DNA from: Methylococcales bacterium
GTDB lineage: Bacteria > Pseudomonadota > Gammaproteobacteria > Methylococcales > Methylomonadaceae
Direction: 5' to 3'
Assembly (NCBI GenBank): GCA_028715725.1
Contig: JAQURG010000001.1
Location: 62,001 to 126,000 of the forward strand
DNA: 64,000 bases
The position numbers and the translations under genes were made by a program. The notes beneath the pieces are model-generated. The model did no database searches. It was not told the origin of the DNA and was given only the letters and a program-made list of their open reading frames with translations. Below are positions 63,001 through 64,000 of this stretch, one piece after another. How positions within the stretch are numbered: the first letter of the stretch is position 1; each line of letters opens with the position of its first letter.

Positions 63001-63113
63001 CAAAGGCCGGCGGCCCTGATTATCTGCGCCGTTTCGCTGTCGAGCAAACTCTGACAACCAATACCGCGGCCATTGGCGGCAATGCTTCTTTACTGGCAAG
63101 CGCATTGCACTAA
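60009..63113 (+). CDS. putA: bifunctional proline dehydrogenase / L-glutamate gamma-semialdehyde dehydrogenase (PutA without N-terminal RHH DNA-binding domain)
   Basis: LRLVKGAYWDSEIKRAQ, SPWNFPIAIFIGQI, AETGGQNIMIADSSAL, NSAGQRCSALRVLF. Confidence 0.96.
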   Translation: MTQETITSLRKAINQAYLADENQVISRLLKYQDNYNPAIVDECARSLVNAIRAKKNRQTAIEAFLREYQLGSEEGIVLMTIAEALLRIPDSHTQDLFLQEKLTHADWHSHLQHSDSFLVNLSTRTLLYSGQFEDHVASSKRVLENLLSRLGAPLIRTALKRAMQYLAQQFVFAESIPQAIQLCEQNPAYRYSFDMLGEAAITAADAERYYQSYIEAIATLAKHAPSANLYDNPGISIKLSALYPRYEPLQQARAVKELTNKLLALAKMARSAHISITVDAEETERLEMSLDIFAAVFIHPDLTDWHGLGLAVQSYQKRALSVIHWLAELAGMRHGKIALRLVKGAYWDSEIKRAQENGLSDYPVFTHKSATDLSYLSCAQYILSRPEVFYPQFATHNAHTASGIYHYGKQHPGYEFQRLHGMGESLYTEIIENQNWHKPCRIYAPVGYFHELLPYLVRRLLENGANTSFINQINNPDISIEKLISDPVTSVKSLPLQSQIVLPRDLYGKNRLNSQGTNLADPRELTRLQQGLDDLADKYWQAAPLINGRPFAGPQQNIINPYDSRLTVGSVIYADQKAIDQALEAASQAFTDWRLCPTTLRAEYLLTASNLLEKNRLELVSLCAREGGRTIKDALTEVREAVDYCRYYAQSALELFSDPVKLPSPAGEENLLYYYGRGVYVCISPWNFPIAIFIGQIIAALAAGNTVIAKPASQTSLTAMFCIQLLHQAGIPETVLQFLPASGSMTGQYLLPDRRVAGIALTGSTKTAQFINRQLAHHHQAIVPFIAETGGQNIMIADSSALVQQLVQDAATSAFNSAGQRCSALRVLFVQREIADRTIEMLIGAMQELSIGNPGIYKTDIGPVIDQAALGPLVNHLEAMRQHAKVLYQLPLDNSVRYGSFFPPSLIEIESFSQLTQEIFGPILHVIRYRASELDQIIAAVNASGYGLTLGIHTRMDATIKTVSQNVKVGNIYVNRNMIGAVVGVQPFGGMGLSGSGPKAGGPDYLRRFAVEQTLTTNTAAIGGNASLLASALH

Positions 63114-63163
63114 CGCTGATTCTGTATCTTGGCTTACTAACTACAATAACTTGTACTCTGCTT

Positions 63164-64000
63164 ATGCAAAACGATCTGTTATGTCTATATCCTAAATTTC
63201 GCGAAAATATCTCTGTTGAAGGCTTATATCTTGCCCATCAACTGCATAAATTGGGGACGACAGAGGAGGCTTTTGTCTATGCCAATTTTCTGTCCAGTCT
63301 TGATGGACGAATCGCCCTGGAAGATGTTGATCAAGGCTCATCTTATATTCCCAAACAGTTAAAAACGACCTCTGATTTCAGGCTGTTCATGGAATTACAT
63401 GCTCAAGCAGATTGCCTTATTACTCATGGTGGATATATGCGAACACTCAGCGAAGGAGGTTTGGGCAATATATTGCAGGTTAAAGATAAGGATCTTGCTG
63501 AATGGCGCCGGAATAACGGCTTAAAACCTCAACCGGCAGTCGTTATTGCCAGCGCAAGCCTGAATTTCCCATTTCATGAGAGCCTGCACGAACATCAGCA
63601 AACAGTTTATATTGCTACAGGAAAAAAAGCCGATCCGGATCGGATTCGCTACTGGCAAAATCAGGGACACCCTGTAATTATTACCGGTGAAGATAAGATG
63701 GTTCACGGCGCACCCTTAATTAGCGGGCTCACCAAACTGGGCTATAAAAACATTTATCTTATTGCAGGCCCGAAAATGCTGCATACAGTGATAAGGGAAA
63801 AGCAGTTATCGAGATTGTATCTGACGACTACCCATCAATTAATTGGCGGTCAAGATTTTCGCACTTTACTCACTGGATCTGAATTAGGATCGGAAGGAAG
63901 ATTGATGCTGGAAGAGTTGTATTATGAGCCGGACTCACCCATCGGCTCTGGCCAGTTTTTTATGCAATTCAGTCTGAATCCCTCGTTAATATCTGCAGAG
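63164..64000 (+). CDS. RibD C-terminal / dihydrofolate reductase-like protein, 3' end beyond the window
   Basis: Own translation from ATG 63164: MQNDLLCLYPKFRENISVEGLYLAHQL...FVYANFLSSLDGRIALEDVDQG...FMELHAQADCLITHGGYMRTLSEG...YKNIYLIAGPKMLHTVI; open to 64000; absent from the ORF track. Confidence 0.75.
   Translation, partial: MQNDLLCLYPKFRENISVEGLYLAHQLHKLGTTEEAFVYANFLSSLDGRIALEDVDQGSSYIPKQLKTTSDFRLFMELHAQADCLITHGGYMRTLSEGGLGNILQVKDKDLAEWRRNNGLKPQPAVVIASASLNFPFHESLHEHQQTVYIATGKKADPDRIRYWQNQGHPVIITGEDKMVHGAPLISGLTKLGYKNIYLIAGPKMLHTVIREKQLSRLYLTTTHQLIGGQDFRTLLTGSELGSEGRLMLEELYYEPDSPIGSGQFFMQFSLNPSLISAE

Noticed and set aside
60009-63113. PutA as truncated or damaged
   Set aside because: It lacks only the N-terminal RHH DNA-binding domain, which many PutA proteins naturally lack; both catalytic domains look complete.
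1-64000. tRNA, rRNA, prophage, toxin-antitoxin, restriction or other defence loci
   Set aside because: I saw no supporting sequences; a tRNAscan-SE, Infernal and DefenseFinder run would be the proper test.

Overview
This 64 kb window reads as a gammaproteobacterial chromosome. The gene content (PQQ-dependent alcohol dehydrogenase remnant, MxaJ/XoxJ-like periplasmic protein) suggests a methylotroph/methanotroph-like organism, but that is inference. It has two contrasting halves. (A) Roughly 1-16 kb is an accessory, decaying region. It holds a broken cytochrome c oxidase pair (coxB missing its N-terminal TM part, coxI with an in-frame TAG), a PQQ-dehydrogenase pseudogene (three in-frame stops plus a frameshift), intact zwf-pgl, a membrane protein, and a small glycan/lipid-type cluster (GT2, MprF/AglD-like TM protein, large polytopic membrane protein, methyltransferase). 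The same half also holds a multiply frameshifted methyltransferase pseudogene, an IS3-family remnant, a degenerate EAL-like protein and a frameshifted small lipoprotein. (B) About 16-64 kb is mostly ordinary and intact: a CusCBA-type heavy-metal RND efflux operon; purF-dedD-folC-accD-trpABF with no cvpA visible between dedD and purF; valS; pilBCD-coaE-zapD-yacG; nagZ-hpt-mtnP; pcm-surE; smr; rhlE; parC; the tatD-pilZ-holB-tmk-mltG-pabC-fabF-acpP-fabGDH-plsX-rpmF-yceD cluster; an orphan MxaJ/XoxJ-like gene; putA; and a partial RibD-C/DHFR-like gene at the right edge that is absent from the ORF track. I saw no rRNA, tRNA or CRISPR array. I did not find a convincing new defence or mobile system. 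The best leads are the pseudogene reconstructions, the putative lipid-linked glycan module at 8-13.5 kb, the duplicated metal-binding motif in the CusB-like protein, and the acpP-fabF hairpin.
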